Source: CADEDH01 sp039201605
GTDB taxonomy: Bacteria > Actinomycetota > Acidimicrobiia > Acidimicrobiales > SZUA-35
Assembly (NCBI GenBank): GCA_039201605.1
Contig: JBCCRO010000024.1
Span: forward strand, 25,457 to 89,456
Length of the DNA: 64,000 nucleotides
Direction: 5' to 3'
Shown here piece by piece: positions 17,119 through 25,791 of this stretch. A program made the position numbers and the translations under genes. How positions within the stretch are numbered: position 1 is the stretch's first letter; each line of letters begins with the position of its first letter. Below the pieces are notes generated by a model. It made no database searches. It was not told the origin of the DNA and worked only from the letters and a program-made list of their open reading frames with translations.

Positions 17119-17928
17119 TCAGAGGTCATCGAAACTGCCGCCCCGCCCCCGACCCGAACTGAACCGGCGGGCGCCCTCCCGGGTCTCGCCGGAGCGAAGG
17201 GTCCGGTCGCCGAGCACGCCCTCGTTGGCCATGGCGTCGTCGAAGTCGAGATCCCACTGGTCGTGGACCGATCGCCGATCGTTGCGCAGGCAGAGCTGCG
17301 GGAACCGGGCGAGCTGCTCGGCCAGTACGACCGCGACGTCGAGGGCCGTCCCGGTCGGCACCACCCGGTTGGCCAGGCCCATCCGCTCGGCCTCGGGCGC
17401 CCCGACGGGCCGACCGGTGAGCACCATGTCGAGGGCGTGCGACTGACCGATGAGGCGGGGCAGGCGGACGGTGCCCCCGTCGATCAGGGGCACGCCCCAC
17501 CGCCGGCAGTAGACACCGAAGACGGCGTCCTCCTCGACGACGCGCAGATCGCACCACAGCGACAGTTCGAGGCCCCCGGCGACGGCGTGACCGGCTACGG
17601 CGGCGATGACCGGTTTGGACAGGCGCAGGTAGGTGGGACCCATCGGGGCCGCGGCGTCGTGGCGGTCGATCGGGGCCACCGGCGGCGGCGTCGGCTCGAA
17701 GGTCCCCTCCCCCACGGACTTGAGGTCGGCCCCGGCGCAGAACGTCCCCTCGGCGCCGGTGAGGATCGCCACCTTCAGCGACTCGTCGGTGTCGAACTCG
17801 ACGAAGGCCTGTCCCAGGCGGCGGGCGGTCGGCGAGTCGACGGCGTTACGCACATGGGGCCGGTTGATGGTGACGACGAGGATCTCGCCCCGGCGCTCGG
17901 TGAGGACGGTGTCGGTCTCGGTGCTCAT
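17119..17928 (-). CDS. Crotonase/enoyl-CoA hydratase family protein
   Basis: 269 residues from the ATG at 17928. The crotonase fold is shown by INRPHVRNAV, the oxyanion-hole segment CAGADLK (64-70) and AGHAVAGGLELSLWCDLRV. Glu121 aligns with catalytic Glu144 of rat enoyl-CoA hydratase. The second acid (Glu164) appears to be replaced by Cys141, aligned by eye through the GGT that follows. True hydratase activity is therefore doubtful; isomerase, hydrolase or lyase chemistry on an acyl-CoA is equally likely. The 215 bp to the FAD hydroxylase upstream shows no clear signal. Confidence 0.85.
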   Translation of the reverse strand: MSTETDTVLTERRGEILVVTINRPHVRNAVDSPTARRLGQAFVEFDTDESLKVAILTGAEGTFCAGADLKSVGEGTFEPTPPPVAPIDRHDAAAPMGPTYLRLSKPVIAAVAGHAVAGGLELSLWCDLRVVEEDAVFGVYCRRWGVPLIDGGTVRLPRLIGQSHALDMVLTGRPVGAPEAERMGLANRVVPTGTALDVAVVLAEQLARFPQLCLRNDRRSVHDQWDLDFDDAMANEGVLGDRTLRSGETREGARRFSSGRGRGGSFDDL

Positions 17929-18143
17929 CGGTTCCCCTCGGTGGCGGGTCTTCCGCCTTCGGTGACGCGAACGTATCGACACCGGGCGGTGGTCCTCCAC
18001 TTCGACGCCCGGGTCGGTTCGCTCGGCGACCCTCGGGGTGGAGAGGTCGGCCGCAGCGATCCGCCCGACGAGCGTGTCGATGGCCGTCCGGTCTCATCGG
18101 TTGCCGGGGGCGGCGCGGCCTTCGACGTCGACGAGGCCCTGGC

Positions 18144-19868
18144 TCAGGGGGTCCGCTCCTCGGTCGGCGCCACCGGCACTCGCCCGGCGATCACGTCGAG
18201 GGCTGCGGTCAGAGCGGGCCGCTCCCCGGCGTGTTCGGCCCGCCACGCCACATGGTGGTCGGGTCGGACCAGGAGGGCGCCGGTGGTCCCGACGCCGCAC
18301 ACCGTCCGCCAACGGTCGAGTCGGGCGTTGCCGGCGGGGATGGCGACGACGGCCACCGGTTCGGCGGCCACGGCGTCGGCCCAGGCCCGGTGCTCGCCGA
18401 ACGTGATCAGCACCGCCCGGTCGACGGGGATCAGGTCGAGCGTCGAACGCCCGCCGACCTCGTCGATCCAGGCGTGGGGCAGCCGGGCGCCGGGCCGGGC
18501 GGTCGGCACGTACTCGCTGGGCGAGCCCGCGTCGGGGCCCGCAGGCTCGGCCACGATGGTGCCCTCGGCGTAGCGGTAGCCGAGCTGCAGGCCGAAGAGA
18601 TCGAAATGCTGACGCTGCGCCTCGACGGCGGCGGCGATGCCGTCGGTCCGGGCCGGGTCGGCCAGCGAGGCGTGGAGTCGGGCCGTCGTCGGTTCCGCGT
18701 CGGTGCCGAGCGCCGCCGGTAGCTCGACCATGCGGATGGCGTTGGTCAGCGACTGGTGGGCGTTGTTTTGGGCCACCGGGATGCGCTCGACCTCGTAGGT
18801 TTCGAGCAGTGCGGGGCGGGCCCGGTCTCGGAGCACGGCGGCGAGGCGCCAGACCAACCCGTGGATGTCCTGCACACCCGAATTGAGACCGAGGCCGCCG
18901 GTGGGCGGGAACCGGTGGGCCGAGTCACCGGCGAGGAAGATGCGGCCGCGCCCCATCGACACCGCCGTCTGCGAACTCATCCACCAGCTGCCGATCCCGA
19001 CGATCGATGCGTCGAGCCCGGTCCCGGCGGCCTCGTCGATGATGTGGCGGCAGCGATCGTCGTGGTAATCGTCGAGGGTCTCGTTCACCGGGTCGATGGG
19101 TCGCATGAAGACCCAGTCCGAGGCGATGTCGTGGGCGACGAAGGTGCCGCCGACCTCGGGGTCGAGCACGAAGTGCAGCACCCCCGGCCGTTCGGCCACC
19201 AGCGAACGCAGATCGGCCCGGAAGTGGATCATCAGGTAGCACTGGATCAGCGGCGGTCCGACCATCTCGATACCGAGCAGCTTGCGGACCCGGCTCCCGG
19301 CGCCGTCGCAGCCGATGAGGTAGCGGCTCCGGATGCGCCGGGTGGATCCGCCGTCGAGATCGACGACCTCCGACACCACGGCGTCGTCGCCCGTCTCGGC
19401 GTGTCGCCACCGGGTCCGGTAGTGGAGTTCGGCCCCGCTCGATGCGACGAGCTCGTCGGTCAGGATCGGCTCGAAGCGGTGTTGGGAGAGGTTCCGCAGC
19501 GGCGTCGGGGTGAAGTCGAGGCAATCCTCCCCCTGCCGCTCGAACGGCAGCCGACCGATCAGCTCGCCCCCCAGGCGGGTCACGAAGTTGACGTGGCCGG
19601 CGTCGGCCTCGTCCTGGCCTGCGGCGTGGATGCGGGCCATGTCGAGACCGGCCTGGCGGCAGATCTCGTAGGTACGGGCGTTGACGACGTGGGCGGCGGG
19701 AGCCCCCTGTGGGCCGTCCCGCCGCTCGATCACCTGCACCGAGAGACCCTGTCGGGCGGCCAGGATGCCACCGATGAGGCCGACCGGCCCGGCCCCGACG
19801 ATCAACACATCGAGATCGGCGTCGACATCGGCATCGGCGTCGAACGGGGCGTTCGACCGGCGCTCCAT
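18144..19868 (-). CDS. FAD-dependent aromatic hydroxylase (PheA/TfdB/MhpA type)
   Basis: 574 residues from the ATG at 19868. GAGPVG at 25-30 is the FAD-binding motif, after an unusual Asp/Ala repeat (DADADVDADLD). A GD motif (LAGDSAHRFPPTGGLGLNSG) binds the FAD ribityl chain. The C-terminal third resembles the thioredoxin-like tail of phenol hydroxylases. It should hydroxylate an aromatic ring with NAD(P)H and O2. Its ATG overlaps the SDR stop by one base (TGATG). The operon partner at 20650 resembles extradiol dioxygenases, so ring hydroxylation followed by cleavage is a reasonable reading. Confidence 0.9.
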   Translation of the reverse strand: MERRSNAPFDADADVDADLDVLIVGAGPVGLIGGILAARQGLSVQVIERRDGPQGAPAAHVVNARTYEICRQAGLDMARIHAAGQDEADAGHVNFVTRLGGELIGRLPFERQGEDCLDFTPTPLRNLSQHRFEPILTDELVASSGAELHYRTRWRHAETGDDAVVSEVVDLDGGSTRRIRSRYLIGCDGAGSRVRKLLGIEMVGPPLIQCYLMIHFRADLRSLVAERPGVLHFVLDPEVGGTFVAHDIASDWVFMRPIDPVNETLDDYHDDRCRHIIDEAAGTGLDASIVGIGSWWMSSQTAVSMGRGRIFLAGDSAHRFPPTGGLGLNSGVQDIHGLVWRLAAVLRDRARPALLETYEVERIPVAQNNAHQSLTNAIRMVELPAALGTDAEPTTARLHASLADPARTDGIAAAVEAQRQHFDLFGLQLGYRYAEGTIVAEPAGPDAGSPSEYVPTARPGARLPHAWIDEVGGRSTLDLIPVDRAVLITFGEHRAWADAVAAEPVAVVAIPAGNARLDRWRTVCGVGTTGALLVRPDHHVAWRAEHAGERPALTAALDVIAGRVPVAPTEERTP

Positions 19869-20647
19869 CAGAAGACGCCCTCGTAGCTGCCACCGTCGAG
19901 CTGGAGACTCTGACCGGACAGGTACCCGGCCTGGGCCGCGCACAGGAAGGCGAAGGCGTCGCCGAACTCCTCGGGCCGCCCGAGCCGACCGGCTCTGATC
20001 GAGGCGATCTGCTCCGCCCGGGCCTCGTCGTAGGTCAGGCCCCGGTGGGTCATCACCAGCTCGGCCATCTGCTGCTGACGCCCGGTGTCGAACCGCTCCG
20101 GCAGGAGCTGGTTCACCGTCACGTTGTGGGCCGCCACCTCCTTCGACAGGCCCTTGAGGATGCCGGCCAGGCCGAGCCGGGTGCCGTGGGAGAGGCTCAT
20201 CGCCGGGTTGGGCGTCTTCACCATCGCCGAGCTGACGGCGACGACGCGACCGAAGCGGCGGTCGACCATGCCCGGCACCACCCGTTGGAGGAACGCCACC
20301 GGTCCCACGACGGCCTGGTTGAACGCCGCTCCGAGGGCGTCGCCACCGAGACGGGCGAAGGGCGTCGGCATCGGACCCTCGCCGTTGAGCAGGACGATGT
20401 CGGGCTCAGGGCAGGCTTCCAACAGGCGGTCGTGGACGCCGCTCGTCGACGAGTCGCCCACGACGCCGGTCACCTCGACAGGGTGGGCGGACCGGAGCTC
20501 GGCCACGGCGCTGTCCACGTCGGCGGCGGTCCGCCCGTTGACCACGAGGTGGACGCCTTCCCGGGCCACGCTCTCGGCGCAGGCCCGTCCGAGTCCCCGG
20601 CTCGATCCGAGAAGCACGGCCCGACGACCGGCGATGCCGAGATCCAC
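19868..20647 (-). CDS. Atypical SDR family protein without the YxxxK motif
   Basis: 259 residues from a GTG at 20647, two bases after the stop of the VOC gene. The nucleotide-binding region is LLGSSRGLG, and the fold continues through VSSAMVKTPNPAMS and a C-terminal LSGQSLQLDGG. At the usual Tyr-x-x-x-Lys the sequence reads S-H-G-T-R, so both catalytic residues are changed. A branch of SDRs with SN/SH...R at this place is widespread in aromatic and terpenoid clusters, so this is probably a conserved variant, not decay. The reaction is unknown. Confidence 0.82.
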   Translation of the reverse strand: MDLGIAGRRAVLLGSSRGLGRACAESVAREGVHLVVNGRTAADVDSAVAELRSAHPVEVTGVVGDSSTSGVHDRLLEACPEPDIVLLNGEGPMPTPFARLGGDALGAAFNQAVVGPVAFLQRVVPGMVDRRFGRVVAVSSAMVKTPNPAMSLSHGTRLGLAGILKGLSKEVAAHNVTVNQLLPERFDTGRQQQMAELVMTHRGLTYDEARAEQIASIRAGRLGRPEEFGDAFAFLCAAQAGYLSGQSLQLDGGSYEGVF

Positions 20648-20649
20648 CG

Positions 20650-21216
20650 CTAGCCCTCCGCCCGGTCGGCGGCGAGACGGGCCCGGAAGGCGGCCCGCCA
20701 CTCGGCCATCGGCTGGAACTCGTCGTCGTTCTCGACCTTGGCCCGGGTCTCGGCCTCGATGGTGGCGTCGTCGAGGGACAGGTCGAGCGCATCGGCGAAG
20801 GGCTGGGCCACGTGGAAAGGGCTGTCGACGAAGCACTCCAGGCCGTTGCCCTCGGGATCGTTGAAGTACAGCGACCAGGCGTTGCCGTGATTCACCGGGA
20901 TGACCCCGTCGACGTCGGCGGCCGCGAGACGGGCGGCGATCGCCCGCAGGCTGTCGAGGCTCGGCGTGCGGAAAGCCATGTGGTCGGCCATGACGAACTG
21001 GTGCTCGGTCTCGGGTAGGCCGGAGACGAACACGAGCTGATGGTGTTCGCCCGGATCCTGGGAGACGAAGGCCATCCGGGAGCCGTCGCCCAACTCGCCG
21101 CGATCGGTGACGGCGAAATCGAGTACCTCGCAATAGAAGTCGACCATCGCCTCCAGCGAGCGGACGGCGACCGTCGCATGGCTCAGGACCAACTGTGGTC
21201 GGGGTGAGTCGGGCAT
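20650..21216 (-). CDS. VOC-family extradiol dioxygenase-like protein
   Basis: 188 residues. The vicinal-oxygen-chelate metal ligands are visible as His13 (LSHATVAV), His79 (MADHMAF) and Glu127 (GNGLECF). SLYFNDPEGN is a type I extradiol dioxygenase/glyoxalase hallmark. An acidic and charged tail of about 50 residues follows. With the FAD hydroxylase and SDR in the same operon, ring cleavage of a catechol is the likely role; a glyoxalase- or fosfomycin-type reaction cannot be excluded. The start has a GGAGGT ribosome binding site. It is the first gene of the operon. Confidence 0.87.
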   Translation of the reverse strand: MPDSPRPQLVLSHATVAVRSLEAMVDFYCEVLDFAVTDRGELGDGSRMAFVSQDPGEHHQLVFVSGLPETEHQFVMADHMAFRTPSLDSLRAIAARLAAADVDGVIPVNHGNAWSLYFNDPEGNGLECFVDSPFHVAQPFADALDLSLDDATIEAETRAKVENDDEFQPMAEWRAAFRARLAADRAEG

Positions 21217-21288
21217 CGCAGCACCTCCAGGGTCGATCGGTCGGGTCGACGGTCCCCTTCGTCACGTCGCAACCCGTTTTGAGAGTAT

Positions 21289-21315
21289 TGTCATTTTTGA
21301 CAGCAGTGTCAAAAA
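21289..21315. promoter_or_regulatory. TetR-type operator with overlapping inverted repeats
   Basis: Two overlapping dyads are seen. TGTCA-tttt-TGACA spans 21289-21302. Arms tttttgaca and tgtcaaaaa, separated by gcag, span 21294-21315 with nine perfectly paired bases. It lies between the VOC gene (start 21216) and the TetR gene (start 21340), so binding would affect both. This matches autoregulation by a divergent TetR repressor. Confidence 0.75.
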
Positions 21316-21339
21316 GACCTAGCGTCGATCCCGATCGAG

Positions 21340-22017
21340 ATGACCGGCCCCAGACCCTCCAAGCGTGAGCGCACCCGCCGGAAGCTCCTCGACGCCGGGC
21401 TGCGCGTCCTGGCCGAGCGGGGCGAGGGTTTGACGGCGGCGGACGTCGTGGCCGAGGCCGACGTCTCCAACGGCACCTTCTACAACCACTTCGCCGACCG
21501 TGGGGACTTCATCGAGGAGCTGGCCCTGGAGTCGCTCAGGGCCATCGGGGCCGACAGCGCCGAGGCGACCAGAGGTCAGGACCCGGCGTGGCGGTTCGCC
21601 GTGGCCTCGACCAGGGTCCTGGAGGCCGCCGTCGACCAGCCCCTCTGGGGGCGCGCCGTGCTCCGACTCGCCGACTCCCCGAGCCCGCCCCACGCCGCCG
21701 TCCAGCGACACCTGCGCGCCGACCTGGCCGACGGCCACGCCACGGGCCGCTTCGCCCACGGCGACGATCCGGTGACCGTCGACCTCGTCACCGGCACGAT
21801 CATGGCCACCCTGCGTCGCCTCACCTCACCCACCCGGCAAGGCGACCCGGCACGCCTCGTCGTCGCCGTCGTCGGCCGGCTCCTGGAGGCCGTCGGGGTC
21901 GACGCCGCCGAGGCCGCGACACTGGCCACCGAGGCCGCGACACCGGCCACCGAGGCCGGTACGTCGGCCTCGGTGGCCGGGGCTTCGCGATCGGAGGCGC
22001 CGACGCCGCTCGGGTGA
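21340..22017 (+). CDS. TetR family transcriptional regulator
   Basis: 225 residues. The N-terminal helix-turn-helix contains ERTRRKLLDAGLRVLAE and the recognition helix region VSNGTFYNHFADRGDF. The last 35 residues are an Ala/Thr/Glu-rich low-complexity tail with a repeated A-T-x-A-T-E-A pattern. It is divergent from the VOC-SDR-hydroxylase operon, and a strong inverted repeat lies 25 bp upstream. It is probably the repressor of that operon, induced by an aromatic substrate. Confidence 0.9.
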   Translation: MTGPRPSKRERTRRKLLDAGLRVLAERGEGLTAADVVAEADVSNGTFYNHFADRGDFIEELALESLRAIGADSAEATRGQDPAWRFAVASTRVLEAAVDQPLWGRAVLRLADSPSPPHAAVQRHLRADLADGHATGRFAHGDDPVTVDLVTGTIMATLRRLTSPTRQGDPARLVVAVVGRLLEAVGVDAAEAATLATEAATPATEAGTSASVAGASRSEAPTPLG

Positions 22018-22108
22018 CCGGTCGACGGGTCCGGATCGGACCGGCCCGGGTGGGCGGCCCGACGGGTCCGAATCGGACCGGCCGGAGTGCGGTCGGTGCG
22101 GTTGTGGT

Positions 22109-22891
22109 CTACCGATCGGCGTCGAGGATCAGGTCGGCGATCATGCGTCCGATCACGTCGCTCCCCTCCTCGTTGGGGTGGACGTTGTCGGCCCACAGCT
22201 CCGGGGTGTCGGGACCGGACACGACGTTGGCGTCGACCAACACGACGTTGGTGCGCTCGGCGGCGAAGGCTGCGTACCGCTCCATGAGCGTCGAGACCTC
22301 CGGGCACAGCTCCTCCAGGGGCACCGCCGAGCTGTAGCGGTAGAGGAGGACGACGACGTCGCCCGGGATGCCGTCGACGAGGTCGACCATCGTGCCCGAC
22401 GCCAGATCGGCCGACATCAGGGGATCCGGGGGCCGGCACTCCCCCTCGAGCTCACCCAGGTCGTTCCCGCCGCCCGAGATCAACACGTGCGTCCAGTCTC
22501 GGTCGACATAGCGCTCCGGGATCCGCTCGTCCCCGCGGCCGCAGTACAGCAGGCACGTGCCGCCGATCGCCCGGTTGACGACCTCGGCGGTCACGCCCTC
22601 CGATTCGAGGGCGACACCGACGCGCTGCGGGGTGGACGCCTCGCCACTGAAGTCGAGCACCGAATCCCCGATGGCCAGGAGGCGCACCTCGCCGTCGGCC
22701 CGCCCGCTCTGCGTCTGGGCGTCGGTCTGGTCGCCTTCGGCCGAGGCATCGGCCTGGTCGCCGGCGGGCGAGGTATCGGGCTCGTCGGCCTCGTCGGTGG
22801 TATTGCCTCCGCAGGCGGTCGCCACCGCCAGGATGAGCCCGAGCAGGACGAACAGGAACCTCGGGGCGATCTCGGGCGGTCGATTGGGCAC
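22109..22891 (-). CDS. SGNH/GDSL hydrolase-like lipoprotein
   Basis: 260 residues. A signal peptide ends in a lipobox (AVATAC, Cys27), followed by an Asp/Ala/Gln-rich linker with an imperfect repeat (AGDQADASAEGDQTDAQ). The catalytic domain has G75-D76-S77 (block I), GGGND (block III) and DNVHPNEEG (block V), so Ser, Asn, Asp and His are in place. It should be an exported, membrane-anchored esterase or acyl-hydrolase. It is divergent from the TetR gene at 23005, with about 110 bp between them. The substrate is unknown. Confidence 0.85.
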   Translation of the reverse strand: MPNRPPEIAPRFLFVLLGLILAVATACGGNTTDEADEPDTSPAGDQADASAEGDQTDAQTQSGRADGEVRLLAIGDSVLDFSGEASTPQRVGVALESEGVTAEVVNRAIGGTCLLYCGRGDERIPERYVDRDWTHVLISGGGNDLGELEGECRPPDPLMSADLASGTMVDLVDGIPGDVVVLLYRYSSAVPLEELCPEVSTLMERYAAFAAERTNVVLVDANVVSGPDTPELWADNVHPNEEGSDVIGRMIADLILDADR

Positions 22892-22973
22892 CGGCAGACT
22901 CCTGCTCTCATTCTCGTTCGAAGCGGCCCGAGAGTAGCCCCGATGCGTCCGAATGGGGCCGACCGGGTCTTGC

Positions 22974-22987
22974 CTAACGAACGTTAG
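22974..22987. promoter_or_regulatory. Palindromic TetR operator
   Basis: The sequence ctaacg-aa-cgttag is a perfect dyad with six-base arms, ending 17 bp before the TetR start at 23005. It is followed by two more ttag repeats (gttagttagc). Similar TAACG/CGTTA sites are bound by TetR regulators of fatty-acid and sterol genes in actinobacteria. Autoregulation, and control of the acyl-CoA dehydrogenase gene, are inferred. Confidence 0.65.
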
Positions 22988-23004
22988 TTAGTTAGCGTTG
23001 ACCC

Positions 23005-23661
23005 ATGGCCGTCACCGAGACCGAGGATGTCCGTCGCCGCATCCTCGACGTCACCGCCGAGCTGATGCGCGATCACGGCGTCGCCGGCGTGGGCCAACGG
23101 CGGGTGGCCGAGCTCGTCGGCGTCAAGGCGGCATCGCTCTATCACCACTTCGGCTCCAAGAACGAGATCGTGGAGGCGGTGTTCCGCCAGGGCATCGACG
23201 TGATGGAGACGGCGTGGGACGGGGCGGCCGCCCGATCGTTCCCGACGTCGCAGGCCCGCGTCGGTGCCCACGTCCGGGCCCACCTGTCGGCGCTGTTCGA
23301 GAACGGGCCCTACACCGCGGCACACCTCACCGCCTTCCGTACCGCGCCGGCCGAGGTCCGCCGGGCCGTCGTCCCCATGCGCGATGCCTACGAGGCCCGC
23401 TGGACGGCGCTCCTGGCCGAGTTGGGCGAGGCCGGCGAGCTGGTTGCCGGCACCCCGATCGGGCTCACCCGCCTCACCCTGCTCGGGGCCATGAACGCCA
23501 CGCTCGACTGGTTCGACCCCGAGCGCGGCCAGCTGGACCAGCTGGCCGACACCATCACCCGCCAGATCTGGCAGGGGGTGGCGGCCCGCCCCGGCTCCAT
23601 CGCGCCCCCCGGCCCCGTCGCCCGGCCCACCATCGGCGCCGTCGAGGCGGCCGCCCCCTGA
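23005..23661 (+). CDS. TetR family regulator of acyl-CoA dehydrogenase locus
   Basis: 218 residues. The helix-turn-helix is seen in RRILDVTAELMRDHG, followed by VKAASLYHHFGSKNEIV, a typical TetR recognition segment. The C-terminal ligand domain is unlike that of the other TetR proteins here. It lies upstream of the acyl-CoA dehydrogenase on the same strand (72 bp gap). A perfect palindrome precedes it, which suggests autoregulation and sensing of an acyl-CoA (inference). Confidence 0.9.
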   Translation: MAVTETEDVRRRILDVTAELMRDHGVAGVGQRRVAELVGVKAASLYHHFGSKNEIVEAVFRQGIDVMETAWDGAAARSFPTSQARVGAHVRAHLSALFENGPYTAAHLTAFRTAPAEVRRAVVPMRDAYEARWTALLAELGEAGELVAGTPIGLTRLTLLGAMNATLDWFDPERGQLDQLADTITRQIWQGVAARPGSIAPPGPVARPTIGAVEAAAP

Positions 23662-23733
23662 TCCGGTCCGACCCGGCCGACCGACCGGCACCCCGTCGAC
23701 CACCCCGTTCAACCAACCCGAGGAGCCCGAACC

Positions 23734-24876
23734 ATGCGCAACGCCTACATGACCGATGAGCTCGAGGCGATCTACGAGCAGACCGTCGACTTCGTGGCCA
23801 AGGAGGTCGCCCCCCACGGTCAGGAATGGGAGGAGGCGGGCAAGGTTCCTCGCGAGGTGCTCCGTCAGATGGGCGGGCTCGGTATGTTCGGCCTCCGGGT
23901 GCCTGAGGAGCACGGGGGCCTCGGGCTCGGCATGCTCGCCTCCGCCACCTTCGCCGAGGCGTTGGGCTCCTCGACCTTCGCCGGCTTCGACGTCACCGTC
24001 CTCGACCACACCGACATGGCCGGGCCGCACCTCGTCAACTCCGGCAGCGACGACCAGCTCGCCCACTGGGTGCCCAAGATGCTGTCGGGCGAGGCCATCC
24101 TCGCCATCGGGGTGTCGGAGCCCGACGCCGGATCCGACGTGGCCGGCATGCGCACGACGGCGGTGAGGGATGGCGACGGTTGGCGCATCAACGGACGCAA
24201 GACGTTCATCACCAACGCCGTCTACGGCGATCTGACGATCGTGGCCGCCCGGACCGACCCGGACAGCAAGTACGGCATCACGATGTTCCTGGTGCCGGCG
24301 GGCACCGAGGGCTTCGTCGTCACCAGCAAGCTCGACAAGCACGGCTGGCGCTGCTCGGACACCGCCGAGCTCGCCCTCGACGACGTCTGGGTGCCCGACG
24401 AGCAGGTGCTCGGCACGGTCCACCGCGGGTTCTACGAGACGATGAAGAACTTCCAGAACGAGCGGATGGTGCTGGTGGGCATGGGGATCGGGGCGGCCCA
24501 GGCGGCGATCGACCTGACCAACGCCTACACCCAGGAACGGAAGGCGTTCGGTGGCCAGCTGTTCGATCTCGGCGCCATTCGCCAACGCATGGCGATGAAC
24601 CAGGCCAAGGTCGACGCCGTGCGGGCCTCGATGTATCACGCCGCCTGGATGGGCGATCAGGGGCAGGACAACGTCAAGGCCATGTCGGGCGTGAAGGCCT
24701 GGGGGTGTGAGGTCGTCAACCAGGTGATGTACGACTGCGTGCAGTTCCACGGCGGCATGGGCTACATGCGGGAGTCGGCCATCGAGCGCATGGCCCGCGA
24801 CGCCCGGGTGCTCCCCATCGGCGGCGGCGCCACCGAGGTCATGCTCGAAGAGGTGGCCAAGCGCAGCTACGCCTGA
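23734..24876 (+). CDS. Acyl-CoA dehydrogenase, long-chain type
   Basis: 380 residues with the three ACAD domains. AIGVSEPDAGSDVAGMRTTA is the FAD/substrate signature in the middle domain. At the C-terminus, where medium-chain enzymes have YEGTNEI with the catalytic Glu, this protein has GGGATEVM. Glu243, in the QNERMV segment, aligns with the catalytic glutamate of long-chain and isovaleryl-type enzymes. It should introduce an alpha-beta double bond into a long or branched acyl-CoA, passing electrons to ETF. The start is backed by a GAGGAG site. Confidence 0.92.
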   Translation: MRNAYMTDELEAIYEQTVDFVAKEVAPHGQEWEEAGKVPREVLRQMGGLGMFGLRVPEEHGGLGLGMLASATFAEALGSSTFAGFDVTVLDHTDMAGPHLVNSGSDDQLAHWVPKMLSGEAILAIGVSEPDAGSDVAGMRTTAVRDGDGWRINGRKTFITNAVYGDLTIVAARTDPDSKYGITMFLVPAGTEGFVVTSKLDKHGWRCSDTAELALDDVWVPDEQVLGTVHRGFYETMKNFQNERMVLVGMGIGAAQAAIDLTNAYTQERKAFGGQLFDLGAIRQRMAMNQAKVDAVRASMYHAAWMGDQGQDNVKAMSGVKAWGCEVVNQVMYDCVQFHGGMGYMRESAIERMARDARVLPIGGGATEVMLEEVAKRSYA

Positions 24877-24982
24877 GGGTCCTCCCCTCCCCGCCGGGGC
24901 CCGACGACGGCGGTCTGGGCGGCCCGACGGCGCGGCGATAGTCTCCTGCGGCGCAGCTGGCGCAGGACTGGAGGAGCCGATC

Positions 24983-25762
24983 GTGACCACCAACGGCGAC
25001 CGGGAGCACGCGTTCATCACCGGCGGAGGGAGCGGCATCGGCCTGGCCTGTGCCCGGCGCTTCCTGGACGACGGCGCCGCCGTGACCATCATGGGCCGCA
25101 ACGCCGAGAAGCTGGAGACGGCCCGACGGTCGTTGGCATCGCTCGGAACGGTCCGGATCGCGGCCGGCGACGTGGCCGACGAGGACGACGTACGGACCGC
25201 CGTCGAGTCGGCCAACGAACACCAGCCGCTCACGATCGCCGTCGCCAACGCCGGCACCGGGACGGCGGCACCGGTCACGGCGATGGAGCAGAACGCCTGG
25301 AACGAGGTGATGGAGGTGAACCTCAACGGCACCTTCCACACGTTCAAGCACGCCGGCGCCGCCGTCGCCGCCTCGGGTGGCGGGGCGCTGTGCGCCATCT
25401 CCTCGATTGCCGGCGCCCGAAGCCATCGACTGATGAGCGCCTACTGCGCCAGCAAGGCCGCCGTCGATATGCTCGTTCAGGTCACCGCCGACGAACTCGG
25501 CGCCGACGGCGTCCGGGTGAACAGTGTGCGGCCCGGTCTGGTCGAGACCGAGATCTCGGCGCCGTTGCGTGGTTCCGAAGCCATCCTGCACGACTACCTG
25601 AACTGCATGCCGATCCGGCGCGTCGGCACCGTGGAGGACGTCGCCGGCGCCGTGCACTTCCTCTGCGGCCCCGGGGCGGCGTGGATAACCGGCGTGAACC
25701 TGTCGGTCGACGGCGGCCACCATCTGCGTCGAGGGCCCAGCCTCGACGGCCACGGCACCTGA
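24983..25762 (+). CDS. SDR family oxidoreductase
   Basis: 259 residues from a GTG with GGAGGA upstream. The motif TGGGSGIG spans 13-20, ANAG is near 88-91, and the catalytic Ser141, Tyr154 and Lys158 are present. ITGVNLSVDGGHHL ends the core. It probably oxidises a hydroxyacyl-CoA or alcohol. It follows the acyl-CoA dehydrogenase in the same direction with a 106-bp gap, fitting a beta-oxidation-like or side-chain degradation role (inference). The closest branches are steroid/3-oxoacyl reductases, but the substrate is not determined. Confidence 0.87.
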   Translation: MTTNGDREHAFITGGGSGIGLACARRFLDDGAAVTIMGRNAEKLETARRSLASLGTVRIAAGDVADEDDVRTAVESANEHQPLTIAVANAGTGTAAPVTAMEQNAWNEVMEVNLNGTFHTFKHAGAAVAASGGGALCAISSIAGARSHRLMSAYCASKAAVDMLVQVTADELGADGVRVNSVRPGLVETEISAPLRGSEAILHDYLNCMPIRRVGTVEDVAGAVHFLCGPGAAWITGVNLSVDGGHHLRRGPSLDGHGT

Positions 25763-25791
25763 CGGCACCGGCCGGGGACTCCTCCGGGCCC

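Noticed and set aside
22984..25398. An 804-codon minus-strand frame opposite the TetR, acyl-CoA dehydrogenase and SDR genes
   Set aside because: Composition (His/Gly/Val/Asp-rich, no domain) and exact complementarity to three well-recognised genes show it is an antisense shadow.
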